64,000 bases of DNA from Fluviicola sp. (GCA_002734065.2 NVXU02000030.1:1-64000); one strand, 5' to 3'; counted from the first letter of the stretch, positions 1 through 10,060 are shown. A program made the numbers and translations. Notes: a model not told the origin generated them from the sequence alone.

Positions 1-3000
1 ACTCATCATTTCTTCAGAACGTTTGTCTGAATGAGAGACTTTGTAATCGTTCATTATTGCAGAATTTTCTGTGTAAACAGCTTCTTTCTCACCGTATTCA
101 AGCGCAGAACTTTCTGTAATATCATTCAACACCATCTGATCGCTGATATTCTCCGCTTTTTCAAATTGTAAATTTTCAGAATCTTGCATTTCCAATTCAA
201 ACCTCGCTTTTCTTAATGCCGCTGCAATCTCATCTTGATTCAAGTTGCTTTCTCCTGCATCACGTGAAATTCTCTTGTATGCCATGTAAATATCATTCGA
301 CGTATCGTAATGATCACTCATGTTATCGGTCGTCTTGGCCAAAGCACTTTCGTTAATTGCATTTAACTTTCGTTGAATTTTTATTTTCTTCAAAGCCCTT
401 CTTTCAGCATCTGCTTTTGCCAAAATAAATGGACCATCCATGATAGAACTGTCGAAAGGATCTCCTAAATCTTCTAAATCTGCCGAAGCAACACTTACAG
501 GATTTAAAATTGCTTCTATTTCTGCCAATTTCTGCTTTGGATAAGGATCAGCTGGTTTAAACATCAATGCACGCTCGTAATAACCTTTTGCCTTGTCATA
601 AGTTTCACTGTTGAAATTATTATCGGCCGCTGTAATTATTTTACGGTATTCTTTCTGTGCTTGAGCATTACTAACCATGCGTTCTTGACGAATACATTCC
701 TCAATTTGAGAAATTACATAGGAATTTCCTGGCATTAACGCCAATGCTTCTTCGTATTTATCTTTCGCAGGAATGTAAGACGATGATGCGAAAGATGCAT
801 CTGCAATTTTCACAATAGCATCAAATCTATTTTTCAATTCAATTTCTGCATCTTGTAAATTAGACAAATCATCTAAAATTTGTTGCACTTCATTGATTTT
901 GTTTTGTGCCACCACATCGCCTGGTTTTACAGACAATGCGTTTTGGTAGTGTGTCAACGCCATTGGGTAGCTTTCTGCGGCCAATTTAGAGTCCCCTTTC
1001 TCAATATAATCCTTGTAAAGTGCGTCTTTTTGTGCTACTGATTTAGAATCTGCAAGCAATCTCCTCATTTCCGCAATTCTCTCACCAGGTTCAATTGCTG
1101 TTGGTTTTTTTCTGCCTGCTTCCTCGAATTTGAGAATCGCATTTTCGTACTTTCTGCTACTTCCAAGAGAATTACCAGTATTCATTAAGGCAATAAAATC
1201 AGATTCTTGCTTCTTTAAAAGAACAATTCGAGTCAACATTTTCTCAGGTCTATCATCAGATGGTCGAAGTCCTTTGGCACGCTCCAACAACTCAATAGCC
1301 CGAACGTATTCTGCTGCATCAATTTTGGTCTGAGCAACCGTTATAATTTTCTCGTATTGTTTATCCGTATCATCGTCTTTCAATTTTTCCAACCTTACAG
1401 CCTCTGCTGCTTTATCAACGGGTTCTCTTTCATTCGGTTTAACGCCAAGTGCATTGTTATACTCCTTTATCGCCCCAAGATAATCCTTATGCGTCATTAG
1501 GTCATCCCCTTTGTCCATGAATTTCTGGTACTTCTCGTCGATCGTTTTTGCTTCGGACTCACTTTCAATGAGGCTTTTCAATTCTGCAATTTTTCGTATT
1601 GGCAATTCTTCATTCGGTTTCAACAACAATGCTTCCTCGAATTTGCCTATTGCACCTTGATAATCATGCGAAATTTCTTTCGTACTTGCCTGAGAAAGCA
1701 AAGCCGCATATTGTGCTTCTTTATTATTCGCCGCATTTTTTGCGGAGATTAGACCGTCAATCTCATTAATTTTAACGATTGCCTTATCATTTTCATCGTC
1801 CAGAAGCAAAACTTCCTGAAATTTCGTTTTTGCATCCTCTAATTGCTCATTAGAAAGTAGAACGATTCCTTCGCTCAACAATTTCTCAATATCTTCTTTC
1901 TTTTTTGCTTCTGCCGCCAACTGTTCAGCTTCTGATTGTTGATCTGCAATCATTTTCTCAGCCTTCGTAATTTGGTCCGTTGGATATGGCAAACTGTTAT
2001 CTACAAGCAGTGCTTCACGGTATTTAGAAATTGCATCTTCTAACTTGGAAGAATTGAAAAGCTTATCTGCAGCAGAAATAAGTGTATTGTATTTCTCTTT
2101 CGTTGCCAAATCTTCCGCTTCTTTCTCCGCTTTTGCCTTTTCTTCGGCAATTAACTCAAGTATCTTGGCCAATCGTTCGTTTGGATAGCTCTGTGAAGCA
2201 TCGAAAGTAATTGCTTCTCGGTATTTTTTCTGTGCTTCTTCCCAATTGGCTGTATTGAAAGAATTGTCCGCAGCTGTAATCGCAGCATCATACTTTGCCT
2301 TGTTCGCTTGTTGTCTTGCCAATTCCTCGGCCTCTTTATCTGCTTTTGCTTTTTCTTCGGCAACCAACTCTTCTATTTTTGATAATCGCTCAGATGGATA
2401 GCTCTGCGAAGCATCGAAAGTCATTGCTTCTCGGTATTTTCTTTCTGCCTCTTCCCAATTGGCAAGATTAAACGCATTGTCTGCCGCTGTAATTGCTTTT
2501 TCGTAATTCTCTTTTTTCAATTTCTCTGTTGCCTCTTGGTCTGCCAATTCTTTAATTTTGGCTTGTACTTCGTCAATTTTCGTCTGAACCTCAGGAGTTG
2601 CTTTGATGTTTTTTGCCTCGGTATACTTCGCCAATGCTTCTACGTATTTCTTGGCAGAATTCTCACTATCTCCTTCCTGAATTAGCTTGTTGTAATTCTC
2701 CTCTTGCAAAGCCAAATCGTTTAATTTCTCCAATTCAACTTCTACCAAAGCTAACTTTTCAATTGCAATGGCATTCGTACTCTCCATGGAAAGTACTTCT
2801 GTGAACTTGGATTTTGCATCCTCCCAAGCTTTGCTTGTCATGGCATCTTCTCCTTCTTGCAATAATTTTGCAATTTGCTCCGCTTGTTCTTTTGCAGCAT
2901 TTGCTTCTGCAATCGCTTTGTCACATAATTTAATTCGGTCTTTTGGATAAGTCGCAGAACTCTCAAAAGTCAATGCTTCTTTATATTTGGCTTTTGCATC

Positions 3001-4131
3001 TTCAAAATTCTCATTGGAGAATAACGCATCCGCAGCCGCAATTGCATCGTTGTATTTCTTCTTTAACGCTTCTTGCTCTTCCAAAGCGCCCATTTTACTC
3101 TCAATTTCCTTCAATTTATCTTTAGGATACTGTTCAGAAGGTTTCAACGTTGTTGCTTCAGTGTATTTATCCTTGGCTGCTCTTAAACTGTTTTGCTTGA
3201 AGAATCCATCCCCTTTTTTAATGGCTTCGTCATATTTCGCTTGGTTCTCTAATTCTCTTTTTCTGTCAATAATCGTTTTATTCAAGGTTGTTATTTGATC
3301 CTTTGGATATTGCTCCACTTTCTTGGTCAGTGCTTCTTTGTACTTGGAAACGGCTTGTTCTAACTGATCTTGGTCTCGCAAGTTGTCCGCAGCCTCAATT
3401 AAGTTGTAATATTCTTCATTCTCTTGCTTTTCTGCTAAATCAGCAGCTTGCTGTGCTTGCAATAAAGCATCCAGTGCCAATATTCTATCTGCAGGGTACT
3501 TTTCTGCAGGTTTATAGCCCAATGCTTCTTCATACTTCGCCAAAGACTGCTCATAATTCTCCTCATTGAAGAATTTATCCGCAGCAGTAATCGCTTTTTG
3601 GTAATTAATTTCGACTTCTGCCTTGTTTTTATCAGCTTCTGACAATAGTTTTAGAATACGAATTTTCATATTATTCGAAGCGACGGCATCGTTTCTAGGG
3701 AGCATTTGACGGGTATTCCAATCGAACTTACCAACGGGTTCTGTTTTTAGAAAAGAAAAATCAGCATTCTCCCTTTCTTTAAACAAGGAAATATCTAAAC
3801 TTTCTATCGGTCGAAAATCTCCTGCAGGGTAATCTTCTTCGTGCATTCTTGAGAAATCAAAAGAAACGAATTTAGATACCAATCCTGGTTTTGAAAAAAC
3901 AACTTTGTACGGTTTTGAAGCGTCAAAGTCGCCTCTAAGCGCATATTTTCCACTTGAGGCGGTCGTTGTACTGTATAAAGTTGCTCCGCCTTGCACAAAA
4001 GATACTTTTACGCCGCCTTCTCTTTTGCCCAAATCTGAATTTTCGATAACTCCTTTTGTCACAAACGGAATTATCTGTGTCCACGTGTGAGCGGACAAAA
4101 ACAGCGCAAATAAAAAGACAATATACCTCAT
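1..4131 (-). CDS. giant secreted TPR-like repeat protein, C-terminus beyond window
   Basis: The frame is open without a stop from an ATG at 4131 down to base 1, giving 1377 residues and running off the window. Residues 1-19 are a typical signal peptide. About residues 25-105 look like a small beta-sandwich (carboxypeptidase-regulatory-like; low certainty). From about residue 185 to 1200 I count 17 degenerate TPR-like units about 60 residues apart. Each has the pattern [AG]D..F....Y..A..KY.EAL..KP, then YPK.[RK][IL], followed by a Lys/Glu/Gln-rich helix likely to form coiled coil. After residue 1200 the sequence is acidic and unrepeated. Repeats 7 and 8 are nearly identical, so copy number probably changes by duplication. 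The protein is probably periplasmic or surface-exposed and scaffold-like. No enzymatic motif is visible and I do not recognise a characterised homologue. The next gene is divergent. Confidence 0.85.
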   Translation of the reverse strand, partial: MRYIVFLFALFLSAHTWTQIIPFVTKGVIENSDLGKREGGVKVSFVQGGATLYSTTTASSGKYALRGDFDASKPYKVVFSKPGLVSKFVSFDFSRMHEEDYPAGDFRPIESLDISLFKERENADFSFLKTEPVGKFDWNTRQMLPRNDAVASNNMKIRILKLLSEADKNKAEVEINYQKAITAADKFFNEENYEQSLAKYEEALGYKPAEKYPADRILALDALLQAQQAADLAEKQENEEYYNLIEAADNLRDQDQLEQAVSKYKEALTKKVEQYPKDQITTLNKTIIDRKRELENQAKYDEAIKKGDGFFKQNSLRAAKDKYTEATTLKPSEQYPKDKLKEIESKMGALEEQEALKKKYNDAIAAADALFSNENFEDAKAKYKEALTFESSATYPKDRIKLCDKAIAEANAAKEQAEQIAKLLQEGEDAMTSKAWEDAKSKFTEVLSMESTNAIAIEKLALVEVELEKLNDLALQEENYNKLIQEGDSENSAKKYVEALAKYTEAKNIKATPEVQTKIDEVQAKIKELADQEATEKLKKENYEKAITAADNAFNLANWEEAERKYREAMTFDASQSYPSERLSKIEELVAEEKAKADKEAEELARQQANKAKYDAAITAADNSFNTANWEEAQKKYREAITFDASQSYPNERLAKILELIAEEKAKAEKEAEDLATKEKYNTLISAADKLFNSSKLEDAISKYREALLVDNSLPYPTDQITKAEKMIADQQSEAEQLAAEAKKKEDIEKLLSEGIVLLSNEQLEDAKTKFQEVLLLDDENDKAIVKINEIDGLISAKNAANNKEAQYAALLSQASTKEISHDYQGAIGKFEEALLLKPNEELPIRKIAELKSLIESESEAKTIDEKYQKFMDKGDDLMTHKDYLGAIKEYNNALGVKPNEREPVDKAAEAVRLEKLKDDDTDKQYEKIITVAQTKIDAAEYVRAIELLERAKGLRPSDDRPEKMLTRIVLLKKQESDFIALMNTGNSLGSSRKYENAILKFEEAGRKKPTAIEPGERIAEMRRLLADSKSVAQKDALYKDYIEKGDSKLAAESYPMALTHYQNALSVKPGDVVAQNKINEVQQILDDLSNLQDAEIELKNRFDAIVKIADASFASSSYIPAKDKYEEALALMPGNSYVISQIEECIRQERMVSNAQAQKEYRKIITAADNNFNSETYDKAKGYYERALMFKPADPYPKQKLAEIEAILNPVSVASADLEDLGDPFDSSIMDGPFILAKADAERRALKKIKIQRKLNAINESALAKTTDNMSDHYDTSNDIYMAYKRISRDAGESNLNQDEIAAALRKARFELEMQDSENLQFEKAENISDQMVLNDITESSALEYGEKEAVYTENSAIMNDYKVSHSDKRSEEMMS
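2165..2513 (-). repeat. 213-bp near-identical direct repeat inside the TPR gene
   Basis: Bases about 2165-2300 and 2378-2513 are close copies at an offset of 213 bp (71 codons, in frame). They encode adjacent repeats that share NWEEA, KYREA and TFDASQSYP. The similarity at DNA level indicates a recent in-frame duplication within the repeat array. Confidence 0.8.
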
Positions 4132-4244
4132 ACAATATGTTTTAAACGTAATTCTGTACAACGAGTTACAGAAAAGGTTTAAATTTGATTGAATTATTTA
4201 TACAAATATCGTGAAAATAGTTCAGAATAACACACACAAAGACC

Positions 4245-5384
4245 ATGCTAGACATTAAAAAACTAAGTTATTGGGAAAGAAAGAGCTTTTTTGATGACAT
4301 TGACTACCTCATCATCGGAGCGGGAATCGTTGGTTACAGCACGGCATTGAGTCTTCGAGAATTAAACCCTGAAGCCAAAATTGTCGTCATTGAGAGAGGT
4401 TATTTGCCTTCGGGAGCAAGTTCTAAGAATGCTGGATTTGCTTGTTTTGGTAGTGCCACAGAATTAATTGCAGATTTGCAAACAATGCCCGAAAAAGAAG
4501 TTTGGGAAACGGTCGCTTTGCGGTGGAAAGGTTTGCAAAAATTAAAATCACTCATCGGCGAAAACGACCTTGGGTTAATAATCAATGGCTCATGGGATTT
4601 GATTGTAAATTCTGACACAAAACTCTACGATGAAGCTGTCGAAAAGTTAGATTATTTAAACGAAAATATTGAGATAATTACCGGAGAAAAAGAGGCGTAT
4701 TTAATTGATAATCAGTGTAATGAAAAATTTTCACTGAACGACATTCATTCCAGTATTTACAACCGATTAGAAGGACAAATAGACACTTCTCAAATGAACA
4801 GCGCCTTTCACAAAAAAGTGGTAGCAAAGAATATTTCTGTGCTTTTCGGCATCGAGGCAAAGGAAATTTCGAGCACTGAAGAAGGAGCAATCGTCACCAC
4901 GAATATTGGTGAAATTACGACCAAAAAAGTAGCTGTTTGCACCAATGGTTTTGCGAAACAATTCTTCCCAGAAGAGGACGTGCAACCTGCCAGAGCGCAA
5001 GTTCTTGTGACAAAACCGATCAAAGATTTAAAAATCAAAGGAACTTTTCATTACGACAGTGGTTATTACTATTTTAGAAACATCGACGGCAGAATTTTGC
5101 TCGGTGGTGGTCGGAATTTAGATTTTGAGGGCGAAACCACAACAGAATTGGAAAATTCGAGCAAAATCATGGAAAAACTGCACGAATTACTCAAAAACGT
5201 CATTCTCCCGAACACAGATTACGAAATTGACTACCAATGGGCAGGAATAATGGGCGTTGGAAAGTCAAAAAAACCGATTATCAAGGAATGCCAGAAGAAC
5301 GTTTTTTGTGGTATTCGACTGGGCGGAATGGGCGTTGCTATTGGTACGTTGGTTGGGGAAGAATTGGCGGGGATTTTAAGATAA
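4245..5384 (+). CDS. FAD-dependent oxidoreductase (DAO/glycine-oxidase-like fold)
   Basis: A 379-residue cytoplasmic flavoprotein of the D-amino-acid-oxidase superfamily. The FAD-binding Rossmann motif GAGIVG lies at residues 25-30, followed by the acidic end of strand 2 (VVIER) and the SGASSKNAGFACFG segment typical of DAO-family members. A C-terminal glycine-rich FAD contact (GGMGVAIGTLVGEELAG) is present. Family members oxidise amines or amino acids to imines with FAD; the substrate here cannot be read from the sequence. It stands alone, divergent from the giant repeat protein upstream and followed by an unrelated secreted protein. The start ATG at 4245 leaves about 20 residues before the Rossmann strand, somewhat long but normal for the family. 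Confidence 0.85.
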   Translation: MLDIKKLSYWERKSFFDDIDYLIIGAGIVGYSTALSLRELNPEAKIVVIERGYLPSGASSKNAGFACFGSATELIADLQTMPEKEVWETVALRWKGLQKLKSLIGENDLGLIINGSWDLIVNSDTKLYDEAVEKLDYLNENIEIITGEKEAYLIDNQCNEKFSLNDIHSSIYNRLEGQIDTSQMNSAFHKKVVAKNISVLFGIEAKEISSTEEGAIVTTNIGEITTKKVAVCTNGFAKQFFPEEDVQPARAQVLVTKPIKDLKIKGTFHYDSGYYYFRNIDGRILLGGGRNLDFEGETTTELENSSKIMEKLHELLKNVILPNTDYEIDYQWAGIMGVGKSKKPIIKECQKNVFCGIRLGGMGVAIGTLVGEELAGILR

Positions 5385-5520
5385 GTTAAAAATTACCAAT
5401 CTTTTCTCAAGAAAAGATAAAAGTTGGTCGTCGTGTTTGTAATGATATTTGGCATTTAATAGGTTCTGTTTGGTATAATTCAAAATTATTGCAGATATTT
5501 GCACTCAAATCCAAACTCAA

Positions 5521-6228
5521 ATGAAATCTATTTTAGTCACTTTATCGATGGTGTTTTTTGCGTGTTTCACCTTCGCTGGTTCCAAAGAAACAATAATTGA
5601 TAAGATCAATTCATCAGACTCAATACCTGTGTACATAAGTAAAGGCAATGTATCACCGGCTACATATCTACAAAGCGATCAAAAACCAAGATTATTGAGT
5701 AAAGAAGCACAGCAAACAAGGGTGAATAGTACCGTTTCTGATGGTGTAGATTCTCTATTAACTATGATTGTAAGTGAATTGAATAATGTATTTGAAACTT
5801 CCAAATTTTATGCTGCAGAAACAGGTACTCATGATGAAATAAAGGAATTAACCAAAAAAAAAATAGATGACTTTTTCATAGTTGCTGCTTTTCATGCAAG
5901 GTACAGTTATAGTATTAAGAGGATGCCTACTAGAGACACTCTCCATGTCCTACACTTGCCAATGGAATATCGATTTTATTCATCAATTGAATTTAAAAAA
6001 AAATCAGGTAAAGAAGGTAAATCAAAAAAAATGGAAGCTTCAATTTCTACAATACTTACTAGTTTTATCCAACATGGTTATACCATCAATGCTAATGACT
6101 TAATAAAAACTGAAAACCCATTTAAATATATAGCGAAACTTGGGAATCTCATAAAAGCTAACCTTCCTGTAACAGCTGAAAAAATAAAAGCTAAACATGA
6201 AAAAGTATTGAAAAAAAGAAACAAATAA
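5521..6228 (+). CDS. secreted protein of unknown function
   Basis: This 235-residue protein begins with a clear signal peptide (MKSILVTLSMVFFACFTFAG) and should be exported to the periplasm or surface. The rest is mixed alpha/beta and very Lys-rich, with a basic C-terminal helix (KIKAKHEKVLKKRNK). I see no domain, lipobox or T9SS tag that I recognise. The motif TFxG-box-like sequence GATATTTG about 20 bp upstream, with TTTG further upstream, is a plausible Bacteroidota promoter. The gene lies in a gene-poor AT-rich stretch between an oxidoreductase and a leucine-rich-repeat protein, and looks like lineage-specific accessory content. Confidence 0.7.
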   Translation: MKSILVTLSMVFFACFTFAGSKETIIDKINSSDSIPVYISKGNVSPATYLQSDQKPRLLSKEAQQTRVNSTVSDGVDSLLTMIVSELNNVFETSKFYAAETGTHDEIKELTKKKIDDFFIVAAFHARYSYSIKRMPTRDTLHVLHLPMEYRFYSSIEFKKKSGKEGKSKKMEASISTILTSFIQHGYTINANDLIKTENPFKYIAKLGNLIKANLPVTAEKIKAKHEKVLKKRNK

Positions 6229-6673
6229 AGTCCTTAGTTTACTTTAATGCTCTTAACCAAAGCAAATACTTTTATAATTATTTTTCTTTTTTCGTTATCA
6301 AATTTTTTGTTTAGTGGCTTCAATCGAAGCTTTAAACTAACGATTTACCACCAAAACCCCTATGTTTTTTAGCCATTGTTGGATTTTCGTATTTTTAGTT
6401 TCCACATATTTTAATTGCATAGTTGTATGTAAGTTCAATAGCTATTGCCAACCCAAAACTCAGCAAAGTTCTTATTAATATATTCCGTAAGCTTGCGGTC
6501 TTTTGCTTTCGAAAGGTCTCCAAATCGAAATTCCGATTTTGCTGCAGTTAGTACAATTAGTAGTCTTATCATTGACTAAATATGATAAAATTCTAATTTC
6601 TATATGAAACTCACCTATTAAGCTAAAAAACATAACCAACCCCGAAGGGCGGCTATGATTTTATAGATAATTG
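6229..6673. other. 445-bp gene-poor AT-rich intergenic region
   Basis: Apart from one short ORF on the minus strand (6435-6572, listed separately) this stretch holds no supported gene. A small hairpin (GCTTC, loop AATC, GAAGC, near 6318-6331) may end transcription of the preceding gene, although it has no T-tract. A short GC-rich patch near 6640-6655 (CCCCGAAGGGCGG) stands out from the AT-rich background. The region looks like degraded accessory DNA. Confidence 0.5.
6435..6572 (-). CDS. possible 45-residue small protein or gene remnant
   Basis: An ATG at 6572 opens a 45-codon frame ending in TGA at 6435. The product has protein-like composition, with the segments KSEFRFGDLSK, KDRKLTEYINK and NFAEFWVGNSY: aromatic and charged residues, no low complexity. 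It is isolated and I recognise no family. It could be a true small ORF or the surviving C-terminus of a lost gene. The lack of a clear promoter leaves this open. Confidence 0.3.
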   Translation of the reverse strand: MIRLLIVLTAAKSEFRFGDLSKAKDRKLTEYINKNFAEFWVGNSY

Positions 6674-7978
6674 TTACTTAGACTTAGGAAAAACGTTGAA
6701 TCCTAATTTTTTCAGTTTTTTATAGTCTTTGGATTTGTACATTCTATTTGGAAACGATACTTGAGCACTTTTTTTCAAGTAAGTTTCGAAATTTACAGGT
6801 AGTGATTCTCCGGTAAAAGGATAAAAATTAATTCTAGAAAGTTTTAATCCAGATAGGTCAGGAAATTCATTGAACGGGCCATGAAGTAACGTCAGGTCCC
6901 AAATATTACCAGAAATCTTTTTAGGTAACACAAAATTATTAATCGAAGCAAAAGATAATTTTCCTAATTTTTTAAATTCCGAAAAGTCACCACTTATTCC
7001 TTTGAGACCAGCAAGACTAGCAAAATACAGCACAGAAAGATTAGCTTTTGGTAGGGATTCAATAATTATTTCATTTTTGAAGCCCACTAACCCTAATGTC
7101 TGAAGATGTTCAAAACATGAAAAATCTTCAGGTATAATAACTTCACTGGTAATATAGAGTCTTAATTTTCTAAGATTTTTGAAGTTTGTTATTTTGCTTA
7201 GGTCAACAGGATTAATTGTTTGAGTTGCCGTCAACGAAATGTTTAATTCAAATAAATTCAATTGAAATATTGCATCTGGAATTCTTAATAAATTGTCAGT
7301 TTGAATCTTGAGACCTTTTAAATTTTTAAATTTTGCTATTTCTTCTAGTCCTTTATAATCTACTCCGTTAACAGCTATATTAAAAACATTAGTTGAGTCG
7401 TTTGTTTTAGAGAGGTCCTTGAAAAGCGTCTGTTTTTTGAATGTTTCATAGTCAATCTCTTTTACCTCCAAAGGAATCCCTTTGCGCTCAACAACCTCGA
7501 AGGTTAATTCTGTTTTAGAGTCAATTGACTTGTATTGTGTTGTCATTTTAGCAGGTTTATTAGCAGCGTTTAGCTTGAACTTAAACACCAATTTATAGGT
7601 TCCGGGTTCATTAAAGATTCTATAAAATGAGCGACTTCCAGCCTTACCTCCATTTGCTCTAATTAATTTTGCGGGATGCGAAACTCCGCTTGCAGTTCCT
7701 CCTCCAGGAAAGGATCTAATCTTAATTTCTTCCCCATCAGGACCAAACAACTCAAATTTATCATCAACAAAGGACTCAGGGTATTCAGTCAAGTTACGAG
7801 CAGGGATATAATAATTTTCATTAGAATTATTGATTAGATAACATCTGAATTCGATTCTTTCGTTTACGTAGATTTGACCCTTAACATTAGGTTCGATCAA
7901 CAACTCTATGTCATTATTTGATTGAGCTAAGCAGTAAAAATTTACTAAACTAAGGAAAAGTAATTTTAGGAAGTTCAT
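6674..7978 (-). CDS. secreted leucine-rich-repeat protein
   Basis: A 434-residue protein with a signal peptide (MNFLKLLFLSLVNFYCLAQ). Residues about 20-165 form a beta-rich module resembling Ig-like or intracellular-proteinase-inhibitor-type folds (NENYYIPARNLT, GTYKLVFKFKLN). From about residue 205 to the end there are irregular leucine-rich repeats of 22-24 residues (for example LKGLKIQTDNLLRIP, FKNLRKLRLYIT, FEHLQTLGLVGF). LRR surfaces usually bind other proteins, so a surface-binding role is an inference. There is no T9SS C-terminal domain and no lipobox. It lies convergent with the AT-rich region and divergent from gcvT, separated from conserved genes on both sides. Confidence 0.75.
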   Translation of the reverse strand: MNFLKLLFLSLVNFYCLAQSNNDIELLIEPNVKGQIYVNERIEFRCYLINNSNENYYIPARNLTEYPESFVDDKFELFGPDGEEIKIRSFPGGGTASGVSHPAKLIRANGGKAGSRSFYRIFNEPGTYKLVFKFKLNAANKPAKMTTQYKSIDSKTELTFEVVERKGIPLEVKEIDYETFKKQTLFKDLSKTNDSTNVFNIAVNGVDYKGLEEIAKFKNLKGLKIQTDNLLRIPDAIFQLNLFELNISLTATQTINPVDLSKITNFKNLRKLRLYITSEVIIPEDFSCFEHLQTLGLVGFKNEIIIESLPKANLSVLYFASLAGLKGISGDFSEFKKLGKLSFASINNFVLPKKISGNIWDLTLLHGPFNEFPDLSGLKLSRINFYPFTGESLPVNFETYLKKSAQVSFPNRMYKSKDYKKLKKLGFNVFPKSK

Positions 7979-8227
7979 AACGTATTTTAATTAAGGTTTA
8001 TTATCTATAACAACCGCATACAACACACTACCGCACACCATACCCAGCCAATTTACAGTAAATATAAGCAAATTCCGTTACACATTTTTCATTCTCCCTC
8101 AGATTTCTTTTTCTTACCACCAAGAACCTCAAAAGAGTCAAAAATTTACTTTACTATAGCACAAATATCGCTTTCCCTTCCGTGATAATTTTAATTCCAA
8201 TTTAGGCATTTTCGTTTCTTTTTTTTC

Positions 8228-8235
8228 TACATTTG
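8228..8235 (+). promoter_or_regulatory. -7 box of the gcvT promoter
   Basis: TACATTTG matches the Bacteroidota -7 consensus TAnnTTTG and lies 23 bp before the gcvT ATG. A T-rich stretch sits where the -33 element belongs, but no clean TTTG is visible. Confidence 0.6.
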
Positions 8236-8258
8236 ACCAAAATTATAACATCCTAGAA

Positions 8259-9350
8259 ATGAAAAAAACAGCACTCAACGATATACACGAAGCTCTTGGA
8301 GCAAAGATGGTTCCTTTTGCAGGGTACAACATGCCTGTGCAGTACGAAGGAGTAAAAGCCGAGCATGAAACTGTTAGAAATAGCGTTGGGGTTTTTGATG
8401 TTTCTCACATGGGAGAATTTCTGATTTCTGGTGAGAATGCACTTGATTTAATTCAAAAAATATCGTCTAACGATGCTTCTACGCTCACTATCGGTCGTGC
8501 ACAATACAGTTGCATGCCAAATGGCAAGGGCGGAATCGTTGATGATCTTATTATCTATAAAATTAAAGAGCAAGAATATTTACTCGTTGTAAATGCGTCT
8601 AATATTGACAAAGATTGGGAGTGGATTTCTTCTCACAATTCTTTCGGAGCAACGATGCGCAACTTGTCTGACGATTATTCTCTGCTTGCCATTCAAGGAC
8701 CAAAAGCAGTCGAAGCAATGCAATCACTTTCTTCCATTGATTTATCGGCGATAAAATACTATCATTTTGAGGTTGCCGACTTTGCAGGGATAGAACATAC
8801 CATTATTTCTGCCACAGGATACACTGGTTCTGGTGGATTCGAGATTTACTGCAAAAACAGTGAGGTGGAGCAAGTTTGGAAAAAAGTCATGGAAGCTGGA
8901 GCAGAATTTGGCATCAAAGCAATTGGTTTGGCTGCAAGAGATACATTGCGTTTAGAAATGGGATTCTGCTTGTATGGCAATGATATCGACGACACAACCT
9001 CTCCACTTGAAGCTGGTTTAGGCTGGATAACGAAACTTAAAAAAGAAGCTGATTTTATTGATAAAGATTTTTTAACAAAGCAAAAAGAAGAAGGCGTTTC
9101 TCGCAAATTAGTTGCTTTTGAAATGATTGATAGAGGTATTCCTCGTCATGATTACGAAATCGTAGATGTCAACGGAAATAAAATTGGCCACGTAACTTCG
9201 GGCACTATGGGACCTTCTGTTGAGAAAGCAATCGGTTTAGGCTATGTGGCCACTGATTTCACTGCCGTTGATAGTGATATTTACATCGCGGTAAGAAAAA
9301 AGCAGTTGAAAGCGAAAGTGGTGAAGTTGCCGTTTTTTAAGAAAGGCTAA
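8259..9350 (+). CDS. gcvT: glycine cleavage system aminomethyltransferase (T protein)
   Basis: A 363-residue T protein. It releases ammonia from the aminomethyl group on lipoyl-GcvH and passes the one-carbon unit to tetrahydrofolate, acting in the cytoplasm with GcvP, GcvH and Lpd. Family hallmarks are present in order: the N-terminal [10 protein letters not shown] and [10 protein letters not shown] segments, the folate-site region ([20 protein letters not shown]), [12 protein letters not shown], and the C-terminal barrel ending in [13 protein letters not shown]. Length and start fit the family. gcvP and gcvH are not in the window, so the genes are dispersed. The preceding gene is divergent; the next gene starts 13 bp downstream and may be cotranscribed. 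Confidence 0.97.
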   Translation: MKKTALNDIHEALGAKMVPFAGYNMPVQYEGVKAEHETVRNSVGVFDVSHMGEFLISGENALDLIQKISSNDASTLTIGRAQYSCMPNGKGGIVDDLIIYKIKEQEYLLVVNASNIDKDWEWISSHNSFGATMRNLSDDYSLLAIQGPKAVEAMQSLSSIDLSAIKYYHFEVADFAGIEHTIISATGYTGSGGFEIYCKNSEVEQVWKKVMEAGAEFGIKAIGLAARDTLRLEMGFCLYGNDIDDTTSPLEAGLGWITKLKKEADFIDKDFLTKQKEEGVSRKLVAFEMIDRGIPRHDYEIVDVNGNKIGHVTSGTMGPSVEKAIGLGYVATDFTAVDSDIYIAVRKKQLKAKVVKLPFFKKG

Positions 9351-9363
9351 AAGTGGAAGCGAA

Positions 9364-10060
9364 ATGAAAAACCTACTTCTTTCCATAACAATTGTACTTA
9401 GCACTGTATCATTTAGCCAAATTCATTATATCGAAACGAGCGGAGGAGTAAACATTTCTACAATTTATAATAGCTCTCCATTTAATAATACCAGCCCAAT
9501 CTATAGAGGTAGCTTTAGTTTTGGATATACGTATAAGTTTAGTAATAAATTAACTCTTGGAACAAATATAGCTTATGCTCAGTCTGGTTTCAAAGATCAA
9601 ATCATTTTTACAGATGTCTTGGGAAATGACCTTGGGGTTAATGATGTTTTCACCCTTTATTTAACTGAATATATTTCTATCCCTTTAAAGATTGGCATCG
9701 AAACTGGGAGCGATAAAATGACCTTTTCTGGCTCAATAGGAATTGTTCCTGCTTTCAATGTTGGTGCTCGTATTAAGTACCCCTATCGTTAATTCTGAAT
9801 TGAATGTAATAGATTATTCAGTTTGGAAATTTTCGGCAAACTCAATCCAATTTAGTGCTCAGTTAGATGCAGCTATTGGCTTTAGGGTTTCACCTAGGCT
9901 CACTCTTCTAGTTAAGGGAAAGGTCATTAACCTCGGTTTTACTAACATATTTTTGAACACTTCTACAGTCAGTGGTTTTAAAGCATACACCTATGAGAAT
10001 ACAATCTCTTTGGGAATTCGATATCAATTAAAAAAAAGTAAAAAATCAAATCAAAACTAG
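9364..10060 (+). pseudogene. outer-membrane beta-barrel protein (PorT-like) split by a one-base frameshift
   Basis: Two frames make one protein of about 230 residues. The first (9364-9792) has a signal peptide (MKNLLLSITIVLSTVSFSQ) and amphipathic barrel strands, but stops just after GARIKYP. The second frame picks up at about 9783 with IVNSELNVIDYSVW and ends in the strand ISLGIRYQLKK, a normal barrel C-terminus. Removing one C from the CCCC run at 9780-9783 joins them smoothly. This is either a real inactivating frameshift or a base-calling error. The family is an 8-stranded outer-membrane barrel common in Bacteroidota, with unknown cargo. Its TAG stop (10058-10060) overlaps the first unit of an intergenic 8-bp repeat. 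Confidence 0.75.

Noticed and set aside
4245-5384. Assignment of the FAD oxidoreductase to a specific amine or amino acid
   Set aside because: Only the general DAO-family motifs are visible and there is no pathway context.
7979-8060. Possible integron attC-like site (CAACCGC/GCGGTTG words)
   Set aside because: No paired core sites or convincing fold could be drawn, and no integrase is present.
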